Assembly (NCBI GenBank): GCA_947489325.1
Contig: CANLDA010000014.1
Location: 1 to 64,000, forward strand
Length of the DNA: 64,000 nt
Direction: 5' to 3'
Origin: an uncultured Paracoccaceae bacterium
Lineage (GTDB): Bacteria; Pseudomonadota; Alphaproteobacteria; Rhodobacterales; Rhodobacteraceae
A program made the position numbers and the translations under genes. Positions 9,401-17,337 of this stretch are shown here, piece after piece (the stretch's first letter is position 1; each line of letters begins with the position of its first letter). The notes under the pieces are model-generated. The model ran no database searches, was not told where the DNA came from, and saw only the letters and a program-made list of their open reading frames with translations.

Positions 9401-9574
9401 TATGTGTCCTTCCTGTTGCGTTCCAGCGAAAGCCAACCAAGACAAATTAGCAAGGGGAAAGAGCGACTTGCCTTCCCGGCGTCTCCTGTTGTGTCACAGA
9501 TACCGTAGCCTGCTTGCAGGCAGGGGGCAGTCTGCGCTATAGGGGGCGAAACTCGTAATTACAGGGCAAAACGC

Positions 9575-10315
9575 ATGGCTGGCCACTCCAAATGGGCAAA
9601 TATTCAGCACCGCAAGGGTCGTCAGGACGCCGCGCGGTCCAAGCTTTTTTCAAAGCTTTCCAAAGAAATCACTGTCGCCGCAAAGATGGGCGACCCTGAT
9701 CCAGAAAAGAATCCGCGTCTGCGCATGGCTGTGAAAGAAGCCAAATCGCAATCGGTTCCAAAGGATGTGATCGACCGCGCGATCAAGAAGTCGCAAGCGG
9801 GCGAAGGGGATGACTACGAAGAAATCCGCTATGAGGGCTATGGCCCCAATGGCGTGGCTGTGATCGTCGAGGCAATGACCGACAACCGCAACCGCACGGC
9901 ATCGACTGTACGTTCTACGTTCAGCAAATGCGGTGGCAACCTTGGTGAAACTGGCTCTGTCGGGTTTATGTTTGATCGCACCGGAGAGGTTTCTTATCCG
10001 GCAAGCGTTGGTGATGCGGATGCCGTGTTCGAAGCCGCGATTGAGGCCGGTGCCGATGATGTCGAAAGCTCTGAGGATGGGCATATCATCTGGTGTGCGG
10101 ATACCGATCTGAACGATGTCTCTAACGCGCTTGAGGCGACGCTTGGCGAATCTGAAAGCACCAAACTCGTGTGGAAACCCACCACCACTACAGAGATGGA
10201 TCTTGAGGGCATGCAAAAGCTGATGCGCCTGATTGATGCTTTGGAAGACGACGATGACGTGCAACGTGTCACCGCGAACTTTGAGGCTTCCGACGAGGTG
10301 ATGGAGCAACTCTGA
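9575..10315 (+). CDS. yebC: YebC/PmpR-family protein
   Basis: A 246-residue cytosolic protein opening with the family signature [18 protein letters not shown] and continuing [19 protein letters not shown] and [19 protein letters not shown]. Length is typical (about 240-250). The family was first described as DNA-binding transcriptional regulators and has also been implicated in translation through ribosomes stalled on prolines, so the exact job is open. A clear terminator follows. The 174 bases before it carry no gene. Confidence 0.93.
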   Translation: MAGHSKWANIQHRKGRQDAARSKLFSKLSKEITVAAKMGDPDPEKNPRLRMAVKEAKSQSVPKDVIDRAIKKSQAGEGDDYEEIRYEGYGPNGVAVIVEAMTDNRNRTASTVRSTFSKCGGNLGETGSVGFMFDRTGEVSYPASVGDADAVFEAAIEAGADDVESSEDGHIIWCADTDLNDVSNALEATLGESESTKLVWKPTTTTEMDLEGMQKLMRLIDALEDDDDVQRVTANFEASDEVMEQL

Positions 10316-10339
10316 TTGCATCCAATTGCGTGAATTTAG

Positions 10340-10370
10340 CCGCCTCCTATTTCAGGGGGCGGTTTTCTTT
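10340..10370 (+). terminator. Terminator after yebC
   Basis: CCGCCTCC (10340-10347) pairs with GGGGGCGG (10355-10362) across a seven-base loop and is followed by TTTTCTTTT. The hairpin overlaps the 3' end of the convergent argP-like gene. Confidence 0.85.
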
Positions 10371-11248
10371 TGTGGGGGTGCCAAAACATCACGCGCGGCT
10401 TTTCGGACAGCTTGGGTTATAGGGGCCAGTGCCGTTCCTAACAGGCGCGGGGTTTGCCAAAAAAGAGGTGTTTCATAGGGTGCGTTTGGCAGCAAAGGCA
10501 CAAGGGTGCCTGCGCGAAGATGATCCTTGACCAAAGCCGTTGGATTCATCCCCCAGCCAAGGCCATGCAGGCTCGCCTCTACAAAGGCGGTGGAGCTGGG
10601 CAATCCATGATGTGGCGGCGTGAAAACCTTTCCCAAATATCGCTTCATCCAGTGTTTTTGCAGGTGATCCTTTTGGTCAAACAGCAGCATTGGGGCACGT
10701 GCCATCGCCTCAGGCGTGATGCGATCGGGAAAGTGGCGCGCCATATAGCTGGGGCTGGAAGTGGCCGTGTATTCCAGTGTTCCCAACGGGCGGCAATCAC
10801 ATCCGGGGGCAGGGGATTCAAGCGCGGTAACTGCAGCCATCACTTCGCCGCGACGCAACCAGTCGGCGGAAAAGTCCTGATCATCCACCACAAGATCGAA
10901 CAGATGATCGGGCAGCATAGCCATGGCGTTAACAAACCATGTTGCTAGGCTGTCGGCGTTGACAGCCACACGTATCCGGGTTTGTGGACGCGGTGACAAA
11001 GCGCGCAAATCATCATCCAAGGCATGTTCCAACAAGGCCACATTGTCAGCATGTACCGCCAAGCGCCTACCAGCGTCGGTGCCCGAGCAAGGCTGGGCAC
11101 GATGCACCAACTGCGCACCGATGCGCTCTTCTAATGCTTTTAGACGTTGGGACACAGCGCTTTGCGTGAGGCCCAATTCCGCCGCGGCCCCTTCAAAAGA
11201 CCCGCTGCGCAAAATGGCTGCAAGCGTGGCAAGCTGTGTATAATCCAT
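10352..11248 (-). CDS. argP: LysR-family regulator, ArgP type
   Basis: 298 residues. An N-terminal winged helix-turn-helix (about residues 1-65, with GLTQSAVSQRLKALEERIG) is followed by a substrate-binding domain. The ArgP-like subfamily is suggested by its sequence and by its divergent position next to a LysE/ArgO exporter. ArgP regulators sense lysine/arginine and activate export of basic amino acids. The 90 bases between the two starts should hold both promoters and the operator; they are A/T-rich but no clean palindrome was seen. Confidence 0.85.
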   Translation of the reverse strand: MDYTQLATLAAILRSGSFEGAAAELGLTQSAVSQRLKALEERIGAQLVHRAQPCSGTDAGRRLAVHADNVALLEHALDDDLRALSPRPQTRIRVAVNADSLATWFVNAMAMLPDHLFDLVVDDQDFSADWLRRGEVMAAVTALESPAPGCDCRPLGTLEYTATSSPSYMARHFPDRITPEAMARAPMLLFDQKDHLQKHWMKRYLGKVFTPPHHGLPSSTAFVEASLHGLGWGMNPTALVKDHLRAGTLVPLLPNAPYETPLFWQTPRLLGTALAPITQAVRKAARDVLAPPQKKTAP

Positions 11249-11338
11249 GGATAAGTTTTCCTAATGTTGGTGTAGTATGTTTAATTTTAATTATGTCATC
11301 CGTCCAGTTATGTGTGATGCAACAAAAGGATGTTTGGC

Positions 11339-11938
11339 ATGTTGCACTCAGTATTGGCCGGTTTTGCGCTTGGGTTTTCTTTGATCATGGCAATTGGGGC
11401 GCAAAACGCCTTTGTGCTCAAACATGGGCTGAAAGGGGAACATGTGCTCCCCCTTGTTCTGACGTGTGCGGTTTCGGATGCCATATTGATTGCGGCAGGG
11501 GTGGCCGGGTTTGGCGCCTTGGTTCTGGCCGCACCTTGGCTGGTGACTGTTGCCAAATGGGGTGGGGCGGCGTTCTTGTTTGTTTATGGGGCTATGAATT
11601 TTCAAGCAGCGTTTAAGGGGGGCGAAGCGTTGGATGTGAATGGAATGCGCATTGCGCCGTTGTGGAGCGCGCTGAGCACCTGCCTGTTGCTGACCTGGGC
11701 CAATCCTCATGTGTATCTGGATACGGTTGTCCTGCTGGGAGGCATTTCGGCGCAATATGAACAGGCCTGGGCCTTTGGAGCAGGGGCTATCCTATCCAGT
11801 TTTGTGTTCTTTTTTTCACTAGGGTTTGGTGCACGCCTGCTGCGGCCGGTATTCACAAGCACCAGAGCGTGGCGTGTGCTGGATGTCTTAGTGGGGCTGA
11901 CCATGTGGGCCATCGCACTAAAACTTTTTCTGATGTGA
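11339..11938 (+). CDS. argO: LysE/ArgO-family amino acid exporter
   Basis: A 199-residue inner-membrane exporter with about six hydrophobic segments. The N-terminus MLHSVLAGFALGFSLIMAIG followed by AQNAFVLKHGL is the LysE/ArgO hallmark, and LTWANPHVYLDTVVLLG is the second conserved block. The ATG at 11339 is preferred because AAAAGGA ends eight bases upstream; an in-frame ATG at 11330 overlaps that site. Paired with the divergent ArgP-type regulator it most likely exports arginine or lysine when these accumulate. Confidence 0.88.
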   Translation: MLHSVLAGFALGFSLIMAIGAQNAFVLKHGLKGEHVLPLVLTCAVSDAILIAAGVAGFGALVLAAPWLVTVAKWGGAAFLFVYGAMNFQAAFKGGEALDVNGMRIAPLWSALSTCLLLTWANPHVYLDTVVLLGGISAQYEQAWAFGAGAILSSFVFFFSLGFGARLLRPVFTSTRAWRVLDVLVGLTMWAIALKLFLM

Positions 11939-12007
11939 CCCCGCGTTTATAAGTCATGAATACGTTTTGGTAGTCGACATTCACTTGCCCACACTCAATA
12001 TGACGCT

Positions 12008-12913
12008 ATGCAAGACGATACACATAACAGCCCTGTGATGGGTGTGATCTGGATGGTGATTACGGGGATCAATTTCGTGATCGTGACCGCCTTGGTAAAA
12101 TCACTAGGGCAACGCATCCCGGCAGCTGAGATGGCGTTTTTGCGGTATGCATTAGGGGCTGTGTTTCTGATCCCTATGATCCGCCCGATTATTAGCGCCC
12201 ATCTGACACGCCGCCAGTTGGCGTTGTTTGGCACACGTGGGGCAGTGCATACGCTGGGCGTTGTTATGTGGTTTTATGCGATGACGCGTATTCCCATCGC
12301 CGAAGTCACCGCGATGAATTATTTGTCGCCCGTCTATGTCACCATTGGGGCAGCGTTTTTGTTGGGCGAAAAGCTTGCCACGCGACGCATTCTGGCGGTT
12401 GTCGTGGCGCTTATTGGCGCCCTGATTATCCTGCGCCCCGGTTTTCGTGAGGTGAATAGTGGGCATCTCGCGATGTTGTTCACCGCAGTGATGTTTGCTG
12501 CTGGGTATCTGATTGCTAAGATTATGTCGGGCGAAGTGTCTCCCACAGTTGTGGTTGGCATGCTGTCTATCACCGTGACCATCGGTCTTGCGCCGCTTGC
12601 TGTTATGGTTTGGGTGACACCCACATTTATGGAACTTGTGGTGTTGTTTGGTGTTGCCTGTTTTGCCACACTTGGACATTACACGATGACAATGGCCTTT
12701 GCCGCCGCGCCTGTGACCGTGACCCAACCGGTCAGCTTTCTTCAACTCGTGTGGGCGGTGCTGCTGGGGTGGGTGATGTTTGATGAGGGGCTGGACGTTT
12801 GGGTTGTGACTGGCGGCCTGATCATTATCTGCGCCATCAGTTTCATCACTTGGCGTGAGGCGGTTTTGAAACGTCGCCAGATCACCCCACTTGTAAACGC
12901 CACCAAAGGGTAA
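12008..12913 (+). CDS. DMT superfamily (EamA) transporter
   Basis: A 301-residue protein with about ten membrane segments forming two EamA repeats. Recognisable parts include FLRYALGAVFLIPMI, ITEVTAMNYLSP-like sequence around residues 98-110, and FLQLVWAVLLGWVMFDE near the end. The C-terminus is basic and cytoplasmic. It is unrelated in detail to the DMT gene at 4828. It lies upstream of betI on the same strand but about 100 bases and an operator separate them, so it is probably a separate unit. Substrate unknown. Confidence 0.78.
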   Translation: MQDDTHNSPVMGVIWMVITGINFVIVTALVKSLGQRIPAAEMAFLRYALGAVFLIPMIRPIISAHLTRRQLALFGTRGAVHTLGVVMWFYAMTRIPIAEVTAMNYLSPVYVTIGAAFLLGEKLATRRILAVVVALIGALIILRPGFREVNSGHLAMLFTAVMFAAGYLIAKIMSGEVSPTVVVGMLSITVTIGLAPLAVMVWVTPTFMELVVLFGVACFATLGHYTMTMAFAAAPVTVTQPVSFLQLVWAVLLGWVMFDEGLDVWVVTGGLIIICAISFITWREAVLKRRQITPLVNATKG

Positions 12914-12965
12914 AATCACAGATGAAACGCGCCTGATGTGGGGTGCTTTTTGTTTGATTATTTTA

Positions 12966-12985
12966 TTGATTGACGAGTCAATCAA
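12966..12985 (+). promoter_or_regulatory. Palindromic operator upstream of betI (probable BetI site)
   Basis: A perfect inverted repeat: TTGATTGAC, spacer GA, GTCAATCAA. It lies 36 bases before the betI start and fits TetR-family operators; known BetI operators contain similar ATTGA/TCAAT half-sites. Autorepression of betI-betC, relieved by choline, is the natural reading. Confidence 0.75.
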
Positions 12986-13020
12986 AATAAATCTACCGTG
13001 CGCCAACTCAAGGAGATCAC

Positions 13021-13596
13021 ATGCCCAAGATCGGGATGGAACCAAAACGCAGATCGGCGCTTGTGAATGCCGCGATTGATGAAATCGGCGAGGCTGGATC
13101 GTTGGACGTGACGGTGGCACAAATTGCGCGCCGTGCGGGAATGAGTGCGGGGCTGGCGCATCATTACTTTGGTGGCAAGGAGCAGATGTTGTTGGCTGCC
13201 ATGCGCCATATTCTGGCGGTGTTTTCCGGCAAGGTGCGTGATGGTCTGCATGAGGCAAAAGGACCGCATGGGCGACTGGAGGCTGTGATCTGCGCAAACT
13301 TTGAGGATCACGTATTTGATCGGCGCAAAACCAGTGCATGGCTGAGCTTTTATGCGATGGCGCAAAGCAACACCAAGGCCGCGCATCTGATGCAGATATA
13401 TCAGCGGCGTCTGCGGTCCAATTTGGTTCACGACCTTCGCGCCCTGACCACACGGCCCGAAGAGGTGGCCCTAATCATTGGTGCCTTGATTGACGGGGTG
13501 TACCTGCGCGCCGCTCTGAGCGGAGAAGGCCCGCATTCAATGGCCACAGAAACAGTTTTAAATACACTTGATGCTTTGTTGGGAGACATGGAATGA
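13021..13596 (+). CDS. betI: BetI, TetR-family choline-responsive repressor
   Basis: 191 residues, close to the usual BetI length. The N-terminal helix-turn-helix is clear (VTVAQIARRAGMSAGLAHHY, about residues 35-54, then FGGKEQML), followed by the helical ligand-binding domain. In characterised systems BetI represses glycine-betaine synthesis genes until choline is present. An AAGGAGA ribosome-binding site precedes the start and a perfect palindrome lies just upstream. The gene overlaps betC by four bases (ATGA), so repressor and sulfatase are co-translated. No betA or betB is adjacent. Confidence 0.9.
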   Translation: MPKIGMEPKRRSALVNAAIDEIGEAGSLDVTVAQIARRAGMSAGLAHHYFGGKEQMLLAAMRHILAVFSGKVRDGLHEAKGPHGRLEAVICANFEDHVFDRRKTSAWLSFYAMAQSNTKAAHLMQIYQRRLRSNLVHDLRALTTRPEEVALIIGALIDGVYLRAALSGEGPHSMATETVLNTLDALLGDME

Positions 13597-15101
13597 GCAA
13601 ACCGAATATTCTGATTTTCATGGTGGACCAATTGAATGGAACATTGTTTCCTGATGGTCCTGCTGATTGGTTATATGCGCCAAACCTGAAAAAACTGGCA
13701 GCACGATCGACGCGGTTTAAGAATGCATATACCGCCAGCCCTTTGTGCGCACCGGGGCGCGCATCGTTCATGTCAGGGCAGTTGCCAAGTGCAACACGTG
13801 TCTATGATAATGCGGCGGAATTTGCATCCTCTATCCCAACCTATGCCCATCATCTGCGTCGCGCGGGGTATCAAACTTGCCTGTCGGGCAAGATGCATTT
13901 TGTTGGGCCGGATCAGTTGCATGGCTTTGAGGAACGTCTGACCACCGACGTATATCCCCCGGATTTCGGCTGGACCCCAGATTATCGTAAACCCGGGGAG
14001 CGGATCGACTGGTGGTATCACAACATGGGGTCTGTCACTGGCGCAGGCGTGGCAGAAATCACCAATCAGATGGAATATGACGACGAGGTCGCCTATCACG
14101 CAACGCGCAAGGTTTATGATCTGGGTCGTGGCAATGATGATCGTCCATGGTGTTTGACCGTCAGCTTTACTCACCCGCATGACCCCTATGTGGCGCGTAA
14201 GAAGTATTGGGATTTGTATGAGGAGTGCGAGCATCTGCTGCCAGAGGTTGGTGATCTCGGTTATGATGCGCAGGACAACCATTCCAAACGTATCTTTGAC
14301 GCCAATGACTGGCGCTCATTCAATATCACCGAAGAAGATGTACGTCGCTCTCGTCGTGCATATTTTGCCAATATTTCCTATTTGGATGACAAAGTTGGCG
14401 AGGTTCTGGAAGCGCTTGAGGGCACACGCCAAGAGGCGATCATTCTGTTTGTCAGCGACCACGGGGATATGCTGGGCGAACGTGGCCTTTGGTTCAAGAT
14501 GTCCTTCTTTGAAGGGTCCGCGCGCGTGCCTTTTATGGTGTCTGCACCAACGATGGAACCGGGCCTGATCGAAACCCCTGTCAGCAACATTGATGTGTGT
14601 CCGACGCTATGTGATTTGGCCGGTGTCAGCATGGACGAAGTGATGCCTTGGACCAGCGGCGAGAGCCTTGTGCATCTGGGACAAGGTGGAGAGCGCAGCA
14701 GTCCGGTTGCCATGGAGTATGCTGCCGAGGCCTCTTATGCGCCGATGGTCAGTCTGCGTTATGGCAAGTGGAAATTTAACATGTGTTCGCTGGATCCGGA
14801 TCAATTGTTCGATCTTGAGGCCGATCCGCATGAGTTGACCAATTTGGCCGACGATCCTGCCCATCAGGGCACATTGCAAACGCTGAAAGCCAAAGCAGAT
14901 GCGCGTTGGGATCTGGATCGTTTTGATGCAGAGGTGCGCGAAAGTCAGGCGCGCCGCTGGGTGGTCTATGAGGCCCTGCGTCAGGGCGGGTATTTCCCAT
15001 GGGATTACCAGCCTCTGCAAAAAGCATCGGAACGTTACATGCGCAACCATATGGATTTAAACATTCTGGAAGAAAGCCAGCGCTTTCCACGAGGGGAATA
15101 A
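13593..15101 (+). CDS. betC: Choline-O-sulfatase BetC
   Basis: A 502-residue type I sulfatase that would release choline and sulfate from choline-O-sulfate. The sulfatase signature SPLCAPGRASF puts the cysteine to be converted to formylglycine at residue 52. The N-terminal metal site NILIFMVDQLNG and the second metal site FVSDHGDMLGERGLWFK are intact. The C-terminal part (LRQGGYFPWDYQPLQKA) is characteristic of BetC rather than other arylsulfatases. No signal peptide is evident, consistent with cytoplasmic action. It forms a two-gene operon with betI and would feed choline to betaine synthesis for osmoprotection. Confidence 0.92.
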   Translation: MSKPNILIFMVDQLNGTLFPDGPADWLYAPNLKKLAARSTRFKNAYTASPLCAPGRASFMSGQLPSATRVYDNAAEFASSIPTYAHHLRRAGYQTCLSGKMHFVGPDQLHGFEERLTTDVYPPDFGWTPDYRKPGERIDWWYHNMGSVTGAGVAEITNQMEYDDEVAYHATRKVYDLGRGNDDRPWCLTVSFTHPHDPYVARKKYWDLYEECEHLLPEVGDLGYDAQDNHSKRIFDANDWRSFNITEEDVRRSRRAYFANISYLDDKVGEVLEALEGTRQEAIILFVSDHGDMLGERGLWFKMSFFEGSARVPFMVSAPTMEPGLIETPVSNIDVCPTLCDLAGVSMDEVMPWTSGESLVHLGQGGERSSPVAMEYAAEASYAPMVSLRYGKWKFNMCSLDPDQLFDLEADPHELTNLADDPAHQGTLQTLKAKADARWDLDRFDAEVRESQARRWVVYEALRQGGYFPWDYQPLQKASERYMRNHMDLNILEESQRFPRGE

Positions 15102-15117
15102 TGCTGCGTTCCTGACC

Positions 15118-16044
15118 CTATGATTTATGTATGCCTTCAATTGCATCGTGCACCCAATCCTTCCAAGAAGATACAAAACTTTGGGCGAGCAGGGACAGAG
15201 GGCGTTGGTGTGGGGTCAGGATGGCGTACCCAAACGGCACGTCGGGCACCAATGGGCGAAATACCACTCTAGGGTTTTCCGGGGTGCTGTGGCGATAGCT
15301 GACTGCGCTGAGGACATCGACCACAGCGCAGATTTGGTGGGCTTCGACAAAGTGAAACAGAGGCAGGAAATATTGTGCATCCACACGCACGTTAAATTGC
15401 GCGCCTGCGGCCTCAAACGCCTTTAATGTATCACGATGGGTGGAATGGTCACGCTGGAGCGCCCCCATGGGAAGACCGTCCAAATCTTTAACATAAATGG
15501 TTTCCTTGTTGGCCAGCGGGTGTGACGCGGGGATGGCGCAAAGACAATTGCAATCAATGGTTTCGCCAAGAAACAGATCGCTGTCGTGCATTCCTGATCC
15601 GATGTCACAAAATCCCACGTCATAGGTTTGGGCCGCTATGAGACTGCGAATTTGGGGGGAACTGCGGGTGGCTAAGCTGATCTGCACATCGGGTTTGTCA
15701 TCAATAAAACGGCTAATGAATTGCGGGATCAACACTGATGAGGGGCCGGGCATGGCCACGATGCGTAATGACCCCTTAACTTGATCGCGCATATTAGTGA
15801 GGTTCTGTTCCACCGTGTTCAGGCGATCCAACACAGCAGAAGCCTCGGACAACAGGTAATGCGCTTCGGGAACTGGGACCAAACGCCGCCCCTCGCGATT
15901 GAACAGTGCCATGCCCAAATCCGCCTCTAATGTCTTCAAAGAGGCGCTTACGGCAGGTTGGGTTCGCCGCAAATTCAAGGCAGCCTGACTGACTGACCCG
16001 GTTTTCATGACTTCGCGAAAGACCGCAAGTTGCTGAAGGTTCAT
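15118..16044 (-). CDS. LysR-family transcriptional regulator (TRAP locus)
   Basis: 308 residues with an N-terminal HTH (MNLQQLAVFREVMKTGSVSQ, then AALNLRRTQPAVSASLKTLE) and a periplasmic-binding-protein-like effector domain. It is divergent from the TAXI TRAP solute-binding gene, with a 153-base shared upstream region that contains a perfect palindrome at 16077-16099. The likely role is control of the TRAP transporter and the oxidoreductase/racemase genes beyond it, with their substrate as inducer. The 3' end is convergent with betC and only 16 bases away. Confidence 0.82.
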   Translation of the reverse strand: MNLQQLAVFREVMKTGSVSQAALNLRRTQPAVSASLKTLEADLGMALFNREGRRLVPVPEAHYLLSEASAVLDRLNTVEQNLTNMRDQVKGSLRIVAMPGPSSVLIPQFISRFIDDKPDVQISLATRSSPQIRSLIAAQTYDVGFCDIGSGMHDSDLFLGETIDCNCLCAIPASHPLANKETIYVKDLDGLPMGALQRDHSTHRDTLKAFEAAGAQFNVRVDAQYFLPLFHFVEAHQICAVVDVLSAVSYRHSTPENPRVVFRPLVPDVPFGYAILTPHQRPLSLLAQSFVSSWKDWVHDAIEGIHKS

Positions 16045-16076
16045 AACTTTTCCATCGACAAATCTATATATAAGAG

Positions 16077-16099
16077 AATTTTATGAAAACCATAAAATT
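16077..16099. promoter_or_regulatory. Palindromic LysR-type operator
   Basis: AATTTTATG and CATAAAATT are perfect inverted repeats around an AAAAC spacer and contain a T-N11-A core. It lies between the divergent LysR gene (start 33 bases away) and the TAXI binding-protein gene, where a LysR regulator would bind. Confidence 0.7.
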
Positions 16100-16197
16100 T
16101 CGAGTTTGTATTTATTAACTTTCATTCACAACATGGGCAAGTTCGTACATAGAAACGAGTCTGATGATTCAGGCAAAAACCTAACGGGGAGATGACC

Positions 16198-17208
16198 ATG
16201 GGATTTTTCAAGAAACTTACAGGTGCAGCGCTGGCATGCACCATGCTGACCGGAGCAGCTGTCGCTCAGGAAATGACATTCTTCCGTATCGGAACGGGCG
16301 GGGCCGGGGGCACATATTTCCCGATCGGCGGGATCATTGCCAACGCAATTTCAAACCCACCGGGTTCACGTGCCTGCGAAGAGGGCGGCAACTGTGGTGT
16401 GCCGGGGTTGGTGGCGATTGCACAATCGACCAACGCATCCGCACATAACGTTAACGCCATTCAGGCCGGTCAGATGGAAGCGGGGCTTTCGGGCGCTGCG
16501 ACCTTGCATTTTGCTTATAATGGCATTGGCAAATACGAAGGCAACGCCAAGCCTGATCTGCGGGTGATTGCAAACCTGTTCCCAGAAGATTTGCATCTGG
16601 TACTGCCAAAAGGCGGTTCACTGGACGGCATTGGCGATCTGAAAGGCAAACGTGTCGGTATCGCACAGGCCGGGTCTGGCACACAGATCGCGGTTGAGTT
16701 GATCATTGGGGATCACGGGGTGAACCGCGACAATATCGACGAAGCGGAACTCAGCAACTCGCAGTCCTCTGAGCGGATCGCGGACGGGCAGTTGGACGCC
16801 TATTTCTATGCTGCAGGTACACCTGTTGCGGCGATGATCCAGCTCGACAACACCAAGGGTATGGAGCTGTACAACTGGACCGAAGAAGAGATCGCACAAG
16901 CCAATAAAACCGTGCCTTATTACATTCCGTCCACCATTCCTGCGGGCACCTATCCCGGTGTGCAATATGACGTGAACACCGTTGCCGTTTCCGGCATTCT
17001 GGTGACCAACGCCAATATTGACGAAGAGCTGGTGTATCAGATCACAAAATCCATGTGGTCCAAAACAGCGCGTAAACTGTTGGACAACGGTCACCCCAAA
17101 GGTAAGGCCATCACTTTGGAAACAGCACTTGATGGCGTTGCGGGCATCGGTGTGCCGTTGCACCCAGGTGCGGAACGTTTCTATCGCGAAGCGGGCGTTC
17201 TGCAGTAA
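16198..17208 (+). CDS. TAXI-family TRAP transporter solute-binding protein
   Basis: About 336 residues. A signal peptide of about 23 residues (MGFFKKLTGAALACTMLTGA, cleavage probably after AVA) exports it to the periplasm. The mature N-terminus carries the TAXI signature FFRIGTGGAGGTYFPIGGII; further on, GIAQAGSGTQIAVELII is typical. The ATG at 16198 is favoured because GGGGAG lies six bases upstream; an ATG at 16192 is too close. TAXI proteins capture ligands such as glutamate or other acids for a fused TRAP permease, which follows. A strong terminator sits in between, a common way to make more binding protein than permease. Confidence 0.92.
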   Translation: MGFFKKLTGAALACTMLTGAAVAQEMTFFRIGTGGAGGTYFPIGGIIANAISNPPGSRACEEGGNCGVPGLVAIAQSTNASAHNVNAIQAGQMEAGLSGAATLHFAYNGIGKYEGNAKPDLRVIANLFPEDLHLVLPKGGSLDGIGDLKGKRVGIAQAGSGTQIAVELIIGDHGVNRDNIDEAELSNSQSSERIADGQLDAYFYAAGTPVAAMIQLDNTKGMELYNWTEEEIAQANKTVPYYIPSTIPAGTYPGVQYDVNTVAVSGILVTNANIDEELVYQITKSMWSKTARKLLDNGHPKGKAITLETALDGVAGIGVPLHPGAERFYREAGVLQ

Positions 17209-17225
17209 GAACTCTTCCCCAACTG

Positions 17226-17257
17226 CGGCAGCAGACCTGTGTCTGCTGCCGTTTTTT
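17226..17257 (+). terminator. Terminator between TRAP binding protein and permease genes
   Basis: A perfect 11-bp stem (17226-17236 with 17241-17251), loop CTGT, then six T. Partial readthrough would give high binding protein and low permease. Confidence 0.88.
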
Positions 17258-17337
17258 ACACTCGTTTTGTTGTGATTTTACCTGAACTTGCGATGCCAAG
17301 TATCTGATGTCGCGACAAACAACCGGAGGGCGGGTCG

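Noticed and set aside
12152-13453. 433-codon minus-strand frame opposite the DMT and betI genes
   Set aside because: His/Gln/Asn-rich low-quality translation covering two clear plus-strand genes and the betI operator.
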